This document shows, in pieces, positions 51,401 to 61,417 of a stretch of 64,000 nucleotides of DNA. The position numbers were made by a program, and so were the translations under genes. The notes beneath the pieces were generated by a model that saw only the letters and a program-made list of their open reading frames with translations, had not been told where the DNA came from and did not search any database. Source of the stretch: Haemonchus contortus (Eukaryota; Nematoda; Chromadorea; Rhabditida; Trichostrongylidae); assembly GCA_000469685.2 (NCBI GenBank), contig LS997563.1, forward strand, positions 41,332,468 through 41,396,467, given 5' to 3'. The stretch's first letter is position 1; each line of letters opens with the position of its first letter.

Positions 51401-52848
51401 AGCTATCCATGTAAAATTATAGAACCATAAATAACGTAATGTAAATGTACGTAAAAATATACGTGAAAGTATTTAGGTAAAAATAGATATTTATAGAAAC
51501 ATACGCATTTGGAAGTTGTGCTTGAATGAATGATCAATATATTCGTTATAATGTGTGCAAAAATATATATGAAAAAATGTGTGGATGTGTGAGAACACGT
51601 ATTTGGGGAATGCTTTGCAGATGCGTAAAAGAAGTAAAAAGGTATGTTTATGTATAAGCAAAGAGATACGTGTATGATATGCGAGTAACGTGTAAAATAT
51701 GGTACATATGTATAACATCCGTACGAAGTCAATTTGGAAAAATACGCACATGTAAATAATCAATGTAATTCATTATGTGAATAATTTATATAATTTACTA
51801 TTGACCCTATAAAGATGGTGGCACCTAACATTGGGTGCCACCATCTTTTTCCTTTATTTGTACATTTAAAACATATTTAATATTTTCATATCTATTAACA
51901 AACTCCACGGTATTTATATTCGACATGGTCCACGTGAATGTTATATGAGCTTATTTATTACAAACATAGCTAGTCATGGAGTAGTACTGAAAAGGTTTCG
52001 ATACTTTGGCAAGATTTGATAGTGTCCTGGAAGCACTGGAAGCAGTACTTAGAATACCTGATTTACGATTATGTGACCGCGCGTCGATCTCTTCATCCCC
52101 AAGTTCCTTGGATGTAACACGAATTCGTACCGCTTAACTATTAATAAAATTCTCACCTACATCGATTCCAAACCCGAAGTGCAGATTCAGATAAATATGA
52201 ATAAAATAAGGTCTAATGCTTCTGTTATGAAATATTGCTAACTTCATTGGGGCAGAGGAAGGTGTTCTTCCTGGGACCATGGCACCCACCGGTGGGTGTT
52301 AGTCGCGCACGAATGGAAGGGGTTCCATTGGCGCGTCACGTCAAAATCGGCATTGTCGTCAAAGGGTTAATATAGTACTCCTAAAATGCATGACAGAATA
52401 TTCAATTGAAGCGGTCTATATTCGTCGCCATGCCGAATGATAGTTGTGAAAAAGTGTATGGAATAGGTAGACGTAGTTCATATTGTCAGAACAGCTACTA
52501 TTCAACACTGATCGTTTAGGAGTGGGTGTGGATCGCCGGCGCTTACCTACGAGCACGAATGTCCGTCGGTCGTGTTTTGGGTGGAGATCACTGGAAGTCG
52601 GCGCAAAAAGAAATTCAACAAAGACTTGGCAATTACTATCGGCACATAAGGGTATGCTGTACAATGCGATTTCTTTACTAGAGAAAAAAATCCGAATGTT
52701 TCAGGAATCCGCTTGGAGTTCGCTACCCGAACTGACCAACTCGAATGGCAGTAATTGTGGAGGAAGTTGCTTGGCTCAGGCATGGTCCGTTGGCTGTGTC
52801 CTTGATGCATGCCTCTATTTCACGGAACTGACAGCAGAGTCTGAGTAA
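30403..52848 (+). CDS. agl-1: Glycogen debranching enzyme (4-alpha-glucanotransferase/amylo-1,6-glucosidase)
   Basis: Complete gene of 38 exons, 4467 nt, 1488 residues (human AGL 1532). Exons: 30403-30490, 30556-30736, 30795-30901, 30963-31111, 31551-31676, 33014-33081, 33144-33234, 33499-33607, 33712-33829, 38401-38483, 38536-38665, 38734-38881, 39075-39181, 39306-39378, 40050-40173, 40365-40413, 40771-40885, 40942-41043, 41526-41657, 41742-41892, 41941-42003, 42586-42739, 42796-42875, 42953-43096, 43152-43285, 43704-43837, 43889-44031, 44744-44846, 44919-44989, 45119-45270, 45362-45473, 46106-46209, 46672-46807, 48104-48327, 49119-49216, 49294-49381, 52520-52651, 52705-52848. Every phase agrees. 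The GH13-like transferase half carries [11 protein letters not shown] (likely nucleophile D515), FAELF (acid/base E544) and FLDQSHDN (D616). The glucosidase half carries [38 protein letters not shown] and [12 protein letters not shown], and ends WSSLPELTN...[13 protein letters not shown]. It removes glycogen branches in the cytosol. The gene is swollen by transposons in introns 9, 27, 33 and 36; the reading frame is untouched. Confidence 0.97.
31910..32830. repeat. TTC/GTC-rich low-complexity tract in debranching-enzyme intron 5
   Basis: Roughly 900 bp built from TTCTTCGTCGTCTTC-like triplets with interruptions. On the gene strand it is pyrimidine-rich; on the other strand it reads GAA/GAC. 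All six frames stay open for long stretches and translate to S/F/V/L-rich (plus) or K/T/E-rich (minus) strings, which are artefacts of the repeat. It fills most of the 1337-bp intron between exons 5 and 6. Confidence 0.85.
34596..34608. repeat. Left target-site duplication of the RTE insertion
   Basis: GGCTTAGATTACA here is repeated exactly at 38371-38383. The two copies bracket the RTE element, and the retrotransposon 3' tail abuts this copy. Confidence 0.85.
34609..38370 (-). mobile_element. Full-length RTE-type retrotransposon in debranching-enzyme intron 9
   Basis: The element is 3762 bp and antisense to the host gene. It is flanked by a perfect 13-bp duplication, GGCTTAGATTACA. The 3' end (left) has a short TAAGTATAAGTAAGTG tail, the kind of short repeat seen at RTE 3' ends rather than a long poly(A). 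A 5' leader of about 700 bp (37669-38370) is GC-richer than the surroundings and carries a hairpin (ACCAC/GTGGT, 38340-38355) close to the 5' end. One long uninterrupted ORF encodes endonuclease plus reverse transcriptase. Exact TSDs and an open frame mean a young insertion. Confidence 0.9.
34639..37668 (-). CDS. RTE-type endonuclease/reverse transcriptase
   Basis: The frame encodes 1009 residues without interruption. The N-terminal apurinic-like endonuclease domain runs from about residue 65 to 300: [17 protein letters not shown] (metal-binding Glu), [29 protein letters not shown] and [11 protein letters not shown] (catalytic Asp-His). The reverse transcriptase follows: [61 protein letters not shown] and the catalytic box [12 protein letters not shown]. 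The C-terminal part has the [14 protein letters not shown] and RGRPAARW motifs common to RTE-like proteins. No gag-like ORF1 precedes it. The enzyme would drive target-primed reverse transcription of its own RNA. RTE clade is assigned by motif style; a tree would settle it. All key catalytic residues appear present. Confidence 0.93.
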   Translation of the reverse strand: MFETPGGKLAKTAIKQPQYPAHWAQPSPAPDGMATGKRRRNLGLRRAPWILDYDSTPPTRHRDCFLLYTYNARTVSSNAALHELLDAASHIKYHVIALQETKSRRTDVRRMNDGTLIIRGEKLPSRNVGGVGFVVHPSVVHLVDSHEILSPRFAILRLRHTHMKTISIVNCYSPHSTADEEELDAFYDQLEEIIHNEKSFYKFVVGDFNARLGEAREEEFRIGKFGMGDRNENGNRLAGLLSAARLFHGNSFFQKKEHRRWTWESPNGTTHAELDHVLTNRKWCLLDVGVVPSFCSGSDHRLLRAKIRFSHKLEKISQHRAKSSKHAVYDGDVLNDVLSRYDWQVLDDPTEDYDALVRGLLSCAEQAKLPRVDTSGRISDATKDLLRTRRSLRLDQNATQLERLQANISCRQAVRRDLQLYRERRLLEAALNRTSLRKCHRDLQDHSIPLSCLKKEDGTLTTSRLEMEEVTRRFYTKLYRSTTHVRKPKIPTGGTAPRILPSEVRVAIASMKKGTTPGPDKISADLLRAGGYELHALLAAHMTSYLQKEKIPDQWRNSRMVILHKKGDRDDLRNYRPISLLSVLYKLFTKIILTRISRTLDEAQPVEQAGFRKGFSCLDHIQAVAMVIEVCREFRMPLVLTFVDYEKAFDSVETNAVLSALVDQGVDPPYIRIIADCSSRCSATVQLFQRPLPIPIGKGVRQGDTISPKLFTAALQWVMKSLDWDEKGIRVDGRFLSNLRFADDIVLFSSSIAEAETMLAELNKAGKKVGLRINQTKTQFMKNAWVDEGQIKIDGTPIKETSSYVYLGRSMNMDNDMREEVVRRQKAAWAAFGPLKEVTNHLADPERRANLFDSTVLPALCYGSETWVTSASTSRALNTSHRALERCLLRFNRLTQYRAGLHSSDMRRMSRLRDPVEYMKNAKFRWAGHIMRRDDDRWTRRTVEWAPIGSSRPRGRPAARWGDVLVDHVRQLRQQLNDSSHRHLRRILSLPWMAIAKDRSEWFVAGART
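38371..38383. repeat. Right target-site duplication of the RTE insertion
   Basis: Exact copy of GGCTTAGATTACA at 34596-34608. It lies only 17 bp before exon 10 of the debranching enzyme gene, so the insertion sits right beside the polypyrimidine tract of that acceptor. Confidence 0.85.
44190..44268 (-). repeat. tRNA-derived SINE-like head in debranching-enzyme intron 27
   Basis: On the minus strand an A-box-like TGGCATAGTGTCAG (44254-44241) is followed by a B-box-like GGGTTTGAGTCC (44211-44200). Spacing fits a tRNA gene, but a good cloverleaf with paired acceptor arms is not evident. A decayed tRNA-derived repeat is the best reading. The element is antisense to the host gene. Confidence 0.5.
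45833..45918. repeat. 44-bp tandem duplication in debranching-enzyme intron 31
   Basis: GTATTCGGTCAACGAAAA starts at 45833 and again at 45877. The two units differ at one or two bases in the A-rich part and share GTTTACATGGAAGAC. Confidence 0.8.
47230..47795 (-). mobile_element. Tc1-like transposase fragment in debranching-enzyme intron 33
   Basis: Minus-strand reading [11 protein letters not shown] (near 47.76 kb), then after a likely 58-nt intron [48 protein letters not shown] and [16 protein letters not shown]. This is the central DDE domain of a Tc1-family transposase, including the WGA and QDN.SIH motifs. The helix-turn-helix N-terminus and the last part are missing or degraded, and a second terminal repeat matching CACTGCGGTGCCC (47229-) was not found. 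A dead fragment, antisense to the host gene. Confidence 0.8.
47805..47840. repeat. Perfect 15-bp inverted repeat
   Basis: CTCTCGATGACTCGG (47805-47819) is followed after 6 bases by its exact reverse complement (47826-47840). It adjoins the Tc1-like fragment upstream of its coding remnant and could be an aberrant end of that element or an intronic hairpin in the host transcript. Confidence 0.75.
49411..50988 (+). mobile_element. Internally duplicated mariner element in debranching-enzyme intron 36
   Basis: A 30-bp perfect terminal inverted repeat starts TTGGGTTGTAACATAAG at 49411, with its mirror ending at 50988, and both ends are flanked by the TA target dinucleotide (49409-49410, 50989-50990). 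The coding remnant includes [20 protein letters not shown] and [11 protein letters not shown], followed in another frame by the [15 protein letters not shown] motif and by [15 protein letters not shown] in a shifted frame: the C-terminal half of a mariner transposase. The helix-turn-helix half is missing and the frame is broken. The segment from 49414 to 50100 is repeated almost exactly from 50100 on, so the first copy runs straight into a second 5' end. Non-autonomous. Confidence 0.88.
50099..50988 (+). repeat. Second, 3'-complete mariner unit
   Basis: This unit restarts at GGTTGTAACATAAG and continues beyond the point where the first unit stops, through [19 protein letters not shown] (the normal mariner C-terminus) to the 3' inverted repeat. 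It differs from the first unit at a few single bases and by about three T residues in a poly(T) run (50226-50233), so the duplication is recent. Confidence 0.85.
51801..52370. mobile_element. Possible piggyBac-like MITE in debranching-enzyme intron 36
   Basis: The right end reads CGTCAAAGGGTTAA (TTAA at 52367-52370); its reverse complement TTAACCCTTTGACG resembles piggyBac-type termini. The left end candidate TTGACCCTATAAA (51801) is imperfect. Within it are a 15-bp-stem hairpin (AAAGATGGTGGCACC, 51811-51825, mirrored at 51834-51848) and the palindrome CACCCACCGGTGGGTG (52283-52298). There is no coding sequence. Confidence 0.4.
51811..51848. repeat. 15-bp-stem hairpin
   Basis: AAAGATGGTGGCACC and its exact reverse complement are separated by 8 bases. 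It lies in the last large intron of the debranching enzyme gene, at the left end of the putative piggyBac-like MITE. Confidence 0.8.
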
Positions 52849-55334
52849 AGAGAGAGTAGAGAGGAACATCTAAGGCTATCACTGTAAACCATGACTAACT
52901 TTGAAGCAGCGTTTATGTCAATGGATTAATGTATTCAGTTAGAAGGTTATCACACTTGAGGTGATTGTCATCTGAAATCTTGAGCACTCACCCACATTTT
53001 TCTCTAGTTTAAGTCCCCCACTAGCCAGCCCTTTCCCTTCCGACGGACGCAGGCGCTGCTTTCGATCTTGCCTATGAACTTGTAGATAGACATAGATAAT
53101 AGGCCCAATGGAAAGTTTTACCATCTAGTGCCCTTCTTTTAAAAAACTTCTTTCCAAACATATAAAGTAAGATTTTTCTCATGGAAATCATTATATGTTT
53201 TGAATACTTTTTTACATTTTTTATTTATACTCATGACTTCAGACCAATGAGATGGATATTTAAAAATACTTTATTTGAAAAACACTCCCGAGGCAGAACA
53301 TCTTGATCAAATAACTACTTTTAAATCTAAATCCACCCTTGTTCTCATAGTTTTCGAAGAAATTCAAAGAGGAAAAACATCTGATATGCGGAGGTTATTA
53401 CCTCTAAAATGTACAACTTTTTTGGCAATTTTCAGCCGTGGTCTGAACTTTTTTGGGGGACCATCACTAGGTTCTTTTGAAAGTAAAGGCCCATTCTGTT
53501 CAGTGGCTCAACCCTTTTACGACAATATTCCTACCTATTCTGTTAACAATCCTAGTTCACAGGAATTACTCGAAAGTCAAGGTACCAACAAGGTCAGAAC
53601 TTTCCAGTAACGTAATAAAATCTTTAATGCCATAAAGCACAACGTAAAGTCTAGTGATTAGCACTAGGTTATCCGCATTTGGTACGGTCCTTTCGTACAC
53701 GCAAAAATGTTGCATTTCGGATCCTTTGTCCTTCGACTAATCTACGTTTCAATCCGTCATGTTCTTGTAATCGACTATTTCTTATTAACTCACAGTAACC
53801 CCATGTATCGAGCTACGCCGCTCACCCTTTGTACAATTCCCATTGTCATCTTTTATACAACTGCAATTGGTCCGTACGACTAGAGGATTTGCTCAAATTG
53901 TACTTTCTAACGACAAGGAGAAATTTTTAACTTCCAACATGCTAAAAATAGGTTTTACAGATTTCTATAGAATAAAGATTTTGACTGAATAAAGCTGCTG
54001 AAAGTGTTATGAGCTCACAGTCGTATTTCCGATCCTTAAAATTCCTAAACCGATGCGTCTTGCATGTTTATCCGGTATGATACATGTGTGATTGGAAAAT
54101 TGAAGTACTATCTATTGGGATATTGGTTGGTGTTCCCTGATCCTTCATTTACACACATTTAATATGTAATTACAAGCGGAAAACTGGGGCCAAAACCCGT
54201 CGATATTACGATCCCCGCATCGATCCTTATTTGGAACGTAAGTGTTAAAGGCACATTTCACGATAATTTTGGGTATCCGGTTTTTGACGAAAAATGTTAG
54301 GTACTGCCTACAGGAGTACAATGGAAAAACAGAAAACGCGAAAAACGTTCAATAAAAAGAAATACAAAGCTTAAAAATGAAGAGAAAAGGGGGTTGGACG
54401 AGTTGCACGGCGAACGGCGGCAGTTAAGGGAATTTTCAGGCGAGTAGACGAATGCGACGAAATGTCTGCAATTGCCCACAACACACTCAAACGGCTGATT
54501 TTGGCTTCTTCGTTAATATTAATTATTCTACTGCTGATATTAAACAGTTATTGTGCTTGATCCTTTTGATGACGGCTGTGAATAATTAATTAGAACAGAT
54601 ACATAGAGCAGAATATTAGTCGAATAGTAGGAATACAGCCGAATACTATTGTAGGCGGTGGTCGATTAGCTTATTGATTTTCACTAATGTTGCTCCAATG
54701 CGAAAGTGGTGAACGGCAATTAGATTTCATAATCAGCCTAGCGAGGGTGGAGGCTGACCGTGCTTCACTTCCGGTCCCGTATTGCGCCCTATCCAGAACG
54801 TTTTCCGTCTTCATTCCGGCACATATGGCATCAGAGGGGGCCCGAATTCTCTCCGAAACCATTTTTATCGTGAACCGTACCTTTAAACAATTGGCAATAG
54901 ACGCGTGGAACCATGCGGGCCTTTTGCTGGCTGTCGGTGTGGGCCGCCGGTGGACCACACCGTTCCAAGAGCAAACTAATTTTCTTACGTACCCGTTCCT
55001 TTAGTCAAGTCCCATCAAAATGTGTTAGAAAAGTGACAAGTCATCCACAAAAGGTACGTGATAAGTTGTAACATCCATTATTACTTTATTAAGCTCTGCT
55101 GGAAATAGGGAACTGCTTAACGCATCTTCGAACCTTCATGGCTTGTGAGATCCCGACCTAGCAAAATATCATAAAACTTTGTCAAGACGCCGGGAATGAA
55201 TTTTGTACTCAAACCCCTTCGATGGATTGGTAGCACTGTTGTACTGTTGTGATGAACCTTGTAGAACCTTTACCTTAAAGTGTTCTCGATAGCCTCGCTC
55301 CTCAGAAACAACCAGCTGACGGTCCATACAGTCC
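52849..55334. other. Sequence downstream of the debranching enzyme gene, no gene recognised
   Basis: An open frame of 111 codons (53275-53610, plus) and two mirrored frames (54687-55004 plus; 54671-54958 minus) are present. None shows a domain, splice continuity or a recognised family. The mirrored pair suggests a higher-GC repeat segment rather than a gene. Confidence 0.35.
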
Positions 55335-56855
55335 CAGGAGCACAACACGGTGTTGCCAGCCGGCGGGCCAATGGACTAATTGATCAGATAAGGAAATATA
55401 ACAGGGAAACGAAGAAGTACAAGACGGATTATATCGTCCCGTGAATGTGTGACACAGTAACCCGAGTTGTCAGCGGCGCGCGTTGTTTGCATTGGAGCAC
55501 GGGCAATCCCTTTAAGCTTACTCTTTCGAGTACTTTCACAGCTGGGAGAAAGAAGCCACATTTCGTTTGTTCGTTCTTTTATTCGTTTCGTCGTGTTCGT
55601 TCATGTGATTCTTTTTGAGATTCTGTGATTCCTCTTGCGTTGATTTCTTTCTGATTATTTTGTGATTCTTGTGTAGTCAAGAAGGAGATTATACAAAGAT
55701 AGCATGAAACCTAATGCCGTAACAAAACGAAATGAAGTTGAAGAACATACTAGGAACACCGATACCGAACTGTCTGCTAAATCTCAATCGAATTTAAGAG
55801 ACTATCCCACGTTCTATTCAATCACATCGTAAAAAATCATCAAGTAGAGACGATTCTAACCATCAAACGGGGTTACAATAAGAAATACACAAAAACTTGA
55901 CGTACACAGTACATAAGCATAGAAGAATCTTATCACATGCACAGCTGAGAGTGAATCTCTGCACAATAATGGGTCGTTTTCGTAAGCAGAGAGGATAACC
56001 ATGAAGAAAGAATGATGCAACTCAGTGAAAATTCCCTCACAACTACATCTCTCAAACGGTTTCCATACAAATTCCATCAGAAGGAAGTGCTGGAACGACG
56101 CAATATTGAATTAAAATCGCTGCTCAGCTCTTTGGAGCACCAGGTAGCAGATATAAACGAATGGTACTTATGGTAGTATCTAAGTCGGCTTCTTTTACGT
56201 GAAGATCTGTAAATGCATGTGGCTATTTTGGGGTGTAGTTTTTTCGCAGCCTTCTTCTGTTGTACTTTTTCGGTGTTGTGTACTTCTATGTCAATTATAC
56301 GGTGTTTTGGGTCTCCTGTTGTGCTTAATTTATTATGCAGTAAACATTTAATTCTAAAACAGCAATTTTGACGAACAATAATATTGCGGAGAAATCATGC
56401 TCAATATTTTGCGGAGGTTTCGTTCCTATATACAGAGGATTCCATTAAATTTTCAGCTGTGAGTCGGATGCTCGTCACTAATTTTGATAGCTGCTAAACA
56501 AACACACAGAACAGATATTCACGGCAATGACTATCCGAAACAATGATATTGTAGATTAAATCCTTCACAATACTCACTTCTTCTTCTAATCTCTTCCTTC
56601 CCTAACCCACTTGTGAAGATTTATAAAGAATTCAGACCTCTTAAACAAATTCCAAATAATGAAGACGCAGTTTAAAGAGGTTAATCGCCCGCGCTCCAAT
56701 GCAAACAACGCGCTCCAGTGAGAACTCGGGTTACTGTGTCACACGTTCACGGGACGATATAATCCGTCTTGTCGAAGAAGTAAGAGAGTTATTTTAACAA
56801 ATTGACGACCGCGCGGCCCGCCAGCGGGCCACACCATATCGTGTTCCCGTAGTAC
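55335..56855. mobile_element. 1.5 kb element with about 170-bp terminal inverted repeats
   Basis: The left arm (about 55335-55505) matches the reverse complement of the right arm (about 56680-56855). Shared blocks include ACAAGACGGATTATATCGTC, TGTGTGACACAGTAACCCGA (left) and its mirror on the right, and GCGTTGTTTGCATTGGAGC. Ends are similar but diverged (CACAACACGGTGT versus GAACACGATATGGTGT on the mirrored strand), with GCCGGCGGGCC/GGCCCGCTGGCGGGCC next to them. The centre has no transposase that I recognise. Non-autonomous DNA transposon with long inverted repeats, superfamily unknown. Confidence 0.65.
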
Positions 56856-57369
56856 TTATATTATTTATCAGGTGTTCTTACAATTTTTTCATGGTTCAAG
56901 TGTCAGCTGAGCTCAGAGCCTTCTAGAGAATCTCGAGGCAGTATGGTCCAGGAATCGTTCATTTCCAAATACATTTGAAAGAGAAATTGAAAGTTAACGT
57001 AAGACAGTATAGAAGGCACGGTCGCTAATGAGTTAAAGCTCAAAAATGACAAGAAGACTGAAGGACTCCTATGAGTCGATAATGCCTGAATAATTTTTAC
57101 GAAGTCAGGGGCGTCTTCATGGATAAAAAAAGAACCAACTTATGGGAAAAACTACCAGTTTCAATTTAGACTCCAGAGAATCCAGTTTCTCACGAAGACC
57201 AAAAACCCAAACAAAACCAAACCAAAAAGGCTCACCAAGGAGCCAGACCAATGAACAATTTGAAAATGATGGCAAATGGTGGCAAAGTTAAAGGAGTGAA
57301 GCAAATTACTGCAACAGGTCCCGCCACGAGATTTGCGGAAAACTGTTACTGCCGCGACGGATACCCCCG

Positions 57370-57890
57370 GGTGTGTACCGATTCGTGCGATTCTGGGCAC
57401 GCGCGGCAAAGTGCGCGGCGAAATTCATGACGATTCGAACGACTCTGGCGCCTAGGGTGTGTGTCAAGTCGTGCGTCCGAGGGTGCGCGCGGCAAATTGC
57501 GCGGCGAAGTTCGTAGCGAATTTGGACGGCTCCGGCGCCTATCATTGGGGCCCAAACCTGAGGTAAGGTAGATTAGTAAGGTCAGCTGATCCTACTATTC
57601 TACTGTACTTCGAAATTGGGGCCAAATAATAGGCGCTAAAGTCGTCAGAATTGGTATGGGTTTCGCCGCGCAATTTGCCGCGCGCACTCTCGGACGCACG
57701 ACTTGACCGTCCTCCTGGCGCCTATTATTGGTGTACAAACTTGGTGTAAAACAGATTAGTAGGTCAGCTGCTATTGCTAATCTATTCTGCTTCAAAATTG
57801 GGCCAAAATAATAGGCGCTAAAGTCGTCAGAATAGGTATGAATTCCGCCGCGCAATTCGCCGCAGCACCCAGAATTGCAAGAATCGTGCG
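57370..57890. mobile_element. GC-rich fold-back element of four inverted modules
   Basis: Two modules in plus orientation (about 57380-57455 and 57465-57550) share GCGCGGCAAA[G/T]TGCGCGGCGAA and end in GGCGCCTA. Two matching modules in reverse orientation follow (about 57625-57710 and 57810-57890), each starting ATAGGCGCTAAAGTCGTCAGAAT and containing CCGCGCAATT[T/C]GCCGC. The spacer between reverse modules repeats GATTAGTA(A)GGTCAGCTG. The whole can fold into a long cruciform. No coding sequence. GC content is clearly above that of neighbouring DNA. Confidence 0.7.
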
Positions 57891-58910
57891 TCCCTCGCTA
57901 TTTATTTACACTCATGCTGACAGTCCGTCGCTGCATACAAACAGCAACTACCGTATCTTATATTTTTACCCGATTTCGATGCTTCGTACTTTCGTATTCA
58001 CTATGGTTATGAGCATAATCTTCATAATAACGGTTTGAAATACGAGCACAATGATACAATGCAGGTAAAGTAAGTGCGATATAGGAGCGCGAGCATTTTT
58101 CTAGGCTTTCTTTGGAAACCCGTAGAGTTAAGGAACAGTTGAACTTGTCTTGCGATTTTTATGGAAACATAGCTGGTATTCTGATAAAAGTTTCCTTTCC
58201 AACACTGAGCGTTACTAACCTTGCTCATTTCTAAGGTACAGTCCTCAGCAAAGGATTACAGTTTTTACCAAAAAAGCATTAGGAGGAGAGGAACACGGGA
58301 GTACAAGATGATTACCTCGTACAAAAAGCTGCGATGGCTCAAAGATTGGACATCCAACTCACTCATCCACTAAGTATTCCTCCCCTTCAAAGCTTTTATT
58401 AAGAGAAGAAACCACACTTTTCTGGTTGAAAAACCTTCCTGAGCACCATATGGGCTTGCAAATCCGACTAATGCTTTTTTGCGCTCTTTCTTACAATGTT
58501 GGACATATTTCAACCTCGTCTGCCGTCCGTCTCGCTTTTTAAAGTAGGCGAAAGGTTACGGTAGTTGCTGCCTGTACGCAACAGCAGACCGCTGCCGTGA
58601 GTAGAAATAAATAGCACCATGCTCGCTGCATGAGCCTACGGACTACTTGAACTCGATCCCTTTAATAATGGCGACCGGCATGAAGGCTGCGACTTTGATG
58701 AAATATTTAGGAACTCATTTTAACTTTGAGGGATGTGCCTGGATTTTTCGTAGTGTTCTGATTCAATTGGAGAGAAGTTCCCTTCTCTCCAATCCTCTCA
58801 TTCCCACTCCTTGGTGTTATTTTATGTTAATTTTGCCTTCATGTGGTCGACATATCGTTTTTTTTCGTGTACACATAAATTGTTAGGAGCGTTTGTAATG
58901 TTATTCGTAG
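57891..58910. other. Intergenic sequence upstream of eif-3.G
   Basis: No coding exon recognised. The promoter of the eif-3.G/Arl2 pair should lie here. Confidence 0.35.
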
Positions 58911-58919
58911 TGTTTTCAG
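58910..58919 (+). promoter_or_regulatory. Candidate trans-splice acceptor of eif-3.G
   Basis: GTGTTTTCAG ends 12 nt before the start codon at 58932, as expected for spliced-leader addition in nematodes. Confidence 0.45.
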
Positions 58920-58931
58920 ACAGAGATTCGC

Positions 58932-61417
58932 ATGACGGTCATGGCTGCAAGCAGCACTAATATGTGAGCTTTGCAATTCTTACTTTGTATATCGCTTTTC
59001 ATGAGATCCAGTAGGGTTTATTTCAATGCTTGTCTGTTTTTTTTAAATCGAAAGTTGAGTCAATGTCACAACACGCCGCAAAAATTTTCTGATATATTCT
59101 TTCAATTTTTAGTCTGAGTACCGCTCCAGAAGTTGGGAGCTGGGCGGAGGCTGTGGAACAAGACAGTAAGTTAGAGTTGTTCGATTTCTCTCTTGTGTCA
59201 TTCTAGGTGCTTTATTGCACTTTTCAACAAAACTATATGTACTAAGCGATGTGGGTTCAAAAAGCTTATATTGGACAAGTATTTTGAGGAGCAAATCTTT
59301 TTTGGGTGTACTTCCCCATTTCTCGAAAGTCTGGAGTGTCACAGCATTTCTCAACGATAAAGATTGAACGGTTACGGAGTAGTGTGGATACTCATTGTTT
59401 GGTGATTTTGGAAAAAACTTGAAGAAGGTCTAGATATTTAATGTTATGGTGTGCTTTGTGACATCAAGGATAGCTTTTGCGTTGGTTTTCGGGGTCATTG
59501 TACCATTCATTGTATCTCATGGATAGTTTGAATAACTGAATCGCCTTACGCCAGTGAATTGCTCGCTCTCTGCCCGAAAACTCTTACGTAAAGTGACAGC
59601 CTTCGTTGCTTCATTAAGTAAAGTACTTGTAGAAATGTTTGTTAATCATTTTACACTTCTGAATAGAAGTAAGTGCTGAGTTTTTCGCGATTTTTCATTA
59701 TCGATCAAATCAATAAGTTCAGACCTACCTAACAATGATGTCAACGAGGATGGTGTGAAAACTGTGGTCGCTTATATTGAGGAAGATGGATCACGATATA
59801 AAGTATGATTCTTCCAACAAGCTCATGCTGGTAGTTGCCTCAGCTTTCTTATTTGTTGACGTTTTTCCTTTAGGTGGTCACCCAGTTCAAAGTAATCACA
59901 AAAAATGTTCCGAAAGTTGTAGCTGAACGAAAGAAGATGGCAAAGTTTGGACTTTGCCGAGACGAGCCCGCTGGCCCACAGGTATCGCTGGTTTTGTGCT
60001 ATCGTTCAAGCGATTTTTTCCTCTCCATCATGAAGTAGTTTGGAGGAACACAACCACTTTTTAACCAATGCTTCATTCTTGCGAATCTCTATAGTTTTTT
60101 TAGGTTTCTACTACGTATGTAGCTGAAGAGGTAGAAATGCAATTTACTAGAAATCGCGCCGGTGAACAAATTTTGGATGTGCAGGAAGATAAGCAAGCGG
60201 TTAGTTGTTCAATTTGGAAGCTTATCATGATAACAGTACAAGTTAATTCTCACTGTTCGATGTTTTTATTTTGAAGTGCTTCCGTCAGAAGAAATAATTA
60301 CCTCTTCTATTTGCAGGCTAAAGTTACTAGCAGAGAACATTGTCGCCATTGCAAAGGAAATGATCACTGGAGCACAAACTGCCCGTACAAGGTATCCACC
60401 CTATAAGTATCGACATGTTTCGAATTGAGGCTGTTTTTTGAGTCATTGTTGTATAGGTTTTTTGTCACTATATTGATCAGTTGTATTTTAGGAAATGTAT
60501 CAAGTGGACGAAGAAGTCGATCCAGCGGAAGCTGCAGAAAAGGAACGCGCAGCAGCTGCTGGCGGTCGGTATATTGCTCCGGGAATGCGTGGAGACGCGC
60601 GACAAGTAGATAGGCGGCAAGTTTCCATATAAAATCATTTCGAATACAACGTAAGGAAGGGCAGTCAAATCTTTTTCTTTGATGGAAAGTCTCCATTTCT
60701 CGAACATCTACGTTTTGCTTGCATCTCATGGTCTGCTTTCGTAGTCCGCCGGCCGGCCCGCGAGCGAGCGAGCGCACGCGCCGCAATCAGCCATACTGTC
60801 AGGTTGAATTCGTCTTTGGTATTTCGAGCATAATCTTTCCGCTCATATACGAGATATGTAGCTATAGCTTGCAATCACCATACTACGACTTCCTTTGCTG
60901 TGTATTCGACTGATTCAATTCTTACTGTGACTCAATATCTTCCATTACTACTGTGATCCATTGAAGGTCCGATGAGAACACATGCAGAGTAACAAACTTA
61001 CCTCAAGAAATGGAAGAAGCCGAACTTCGAGAGCTTTTCGCTGCCATTGGAAGAGTAGTGGTAGGTTTTTCTTCATAAAAAGGCGTCTATGATCCCTTTT
61101 CTTAAAAACTATGCAAAAAAGCAAGTTTATCATCGTTTGATTCAGCGTGTGTTCATCGCCAGAGATAAGATTACAAATCAACCTAAAGGATTCGCCTTTG
61201 TCACGTATGAAATGCGTGAGGTACTGTTTCCCTATCTCTTGGAAAGATTTCGGTTTTTAAATGTCTTTCTTTAGGATGCCGAACGAGCCATAGCTAAATT
61301 GAACGGAATTCGAAAGCATCACATGGTTCTCAAGGTTGAATGGACGAGGTATGGTTGTTATGCAATTTTTCGCACACTCGATGTTATGGGCTTTTCGTTT
61401 TTAGGCCAAGCAACTGA
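58932..61417 (+). CDS. eif-3.G: Translation initiation factor eIF3 subunit g
   Basis: Eleven exons: 58932-58963, 59113-59165, 59723-59802, 59874-59981, 60104-60199, 60317-60391, 60492-60616, 60967-61060, 61146-61220, 61275-61348, 61405-61417. They give 274 residues with consistent phases. The N-terminal part (TAPEVGSWAEAVEQ, VVAYIEEDGSRYKVVTQFKV) is typical of eIF3g. A CCHC zinc knuckle is at 132-145 (C132, C135, H140, C145). An RRM covers about 195-271, with RNP2 CRVTNL (196-201) and RNP1 KGFAFVTY (235-242), ending in VLKVEWTRPSN. eIF3g binds eIF3i and rRNA/mRNA within the eIF3 complex and supports scanning. The intron after exon 7 starts with GC (CG/GCAAGT): only this donor keeps the frame into the RRM. 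From memory, C. elegans eif-3.G (F22B5.2) lies beside evl-20 (F22B5.1), as here. Confidence 0.96.

Noticed and set aside
53275..53610. 111-codon plus-strand frame downstream of the debranching enzyme gene
   Set aside because: No recognisable motif, no splice-linked neighbours and no start context. It cannot be separated from chance.
54671..55004. Mirrored frames of 105 (plus) and 95 (minus) codons
   Set aside because: Mutually antisense frames in a GC-richer patch with no family resemblance. More likely a repeat than a gene.
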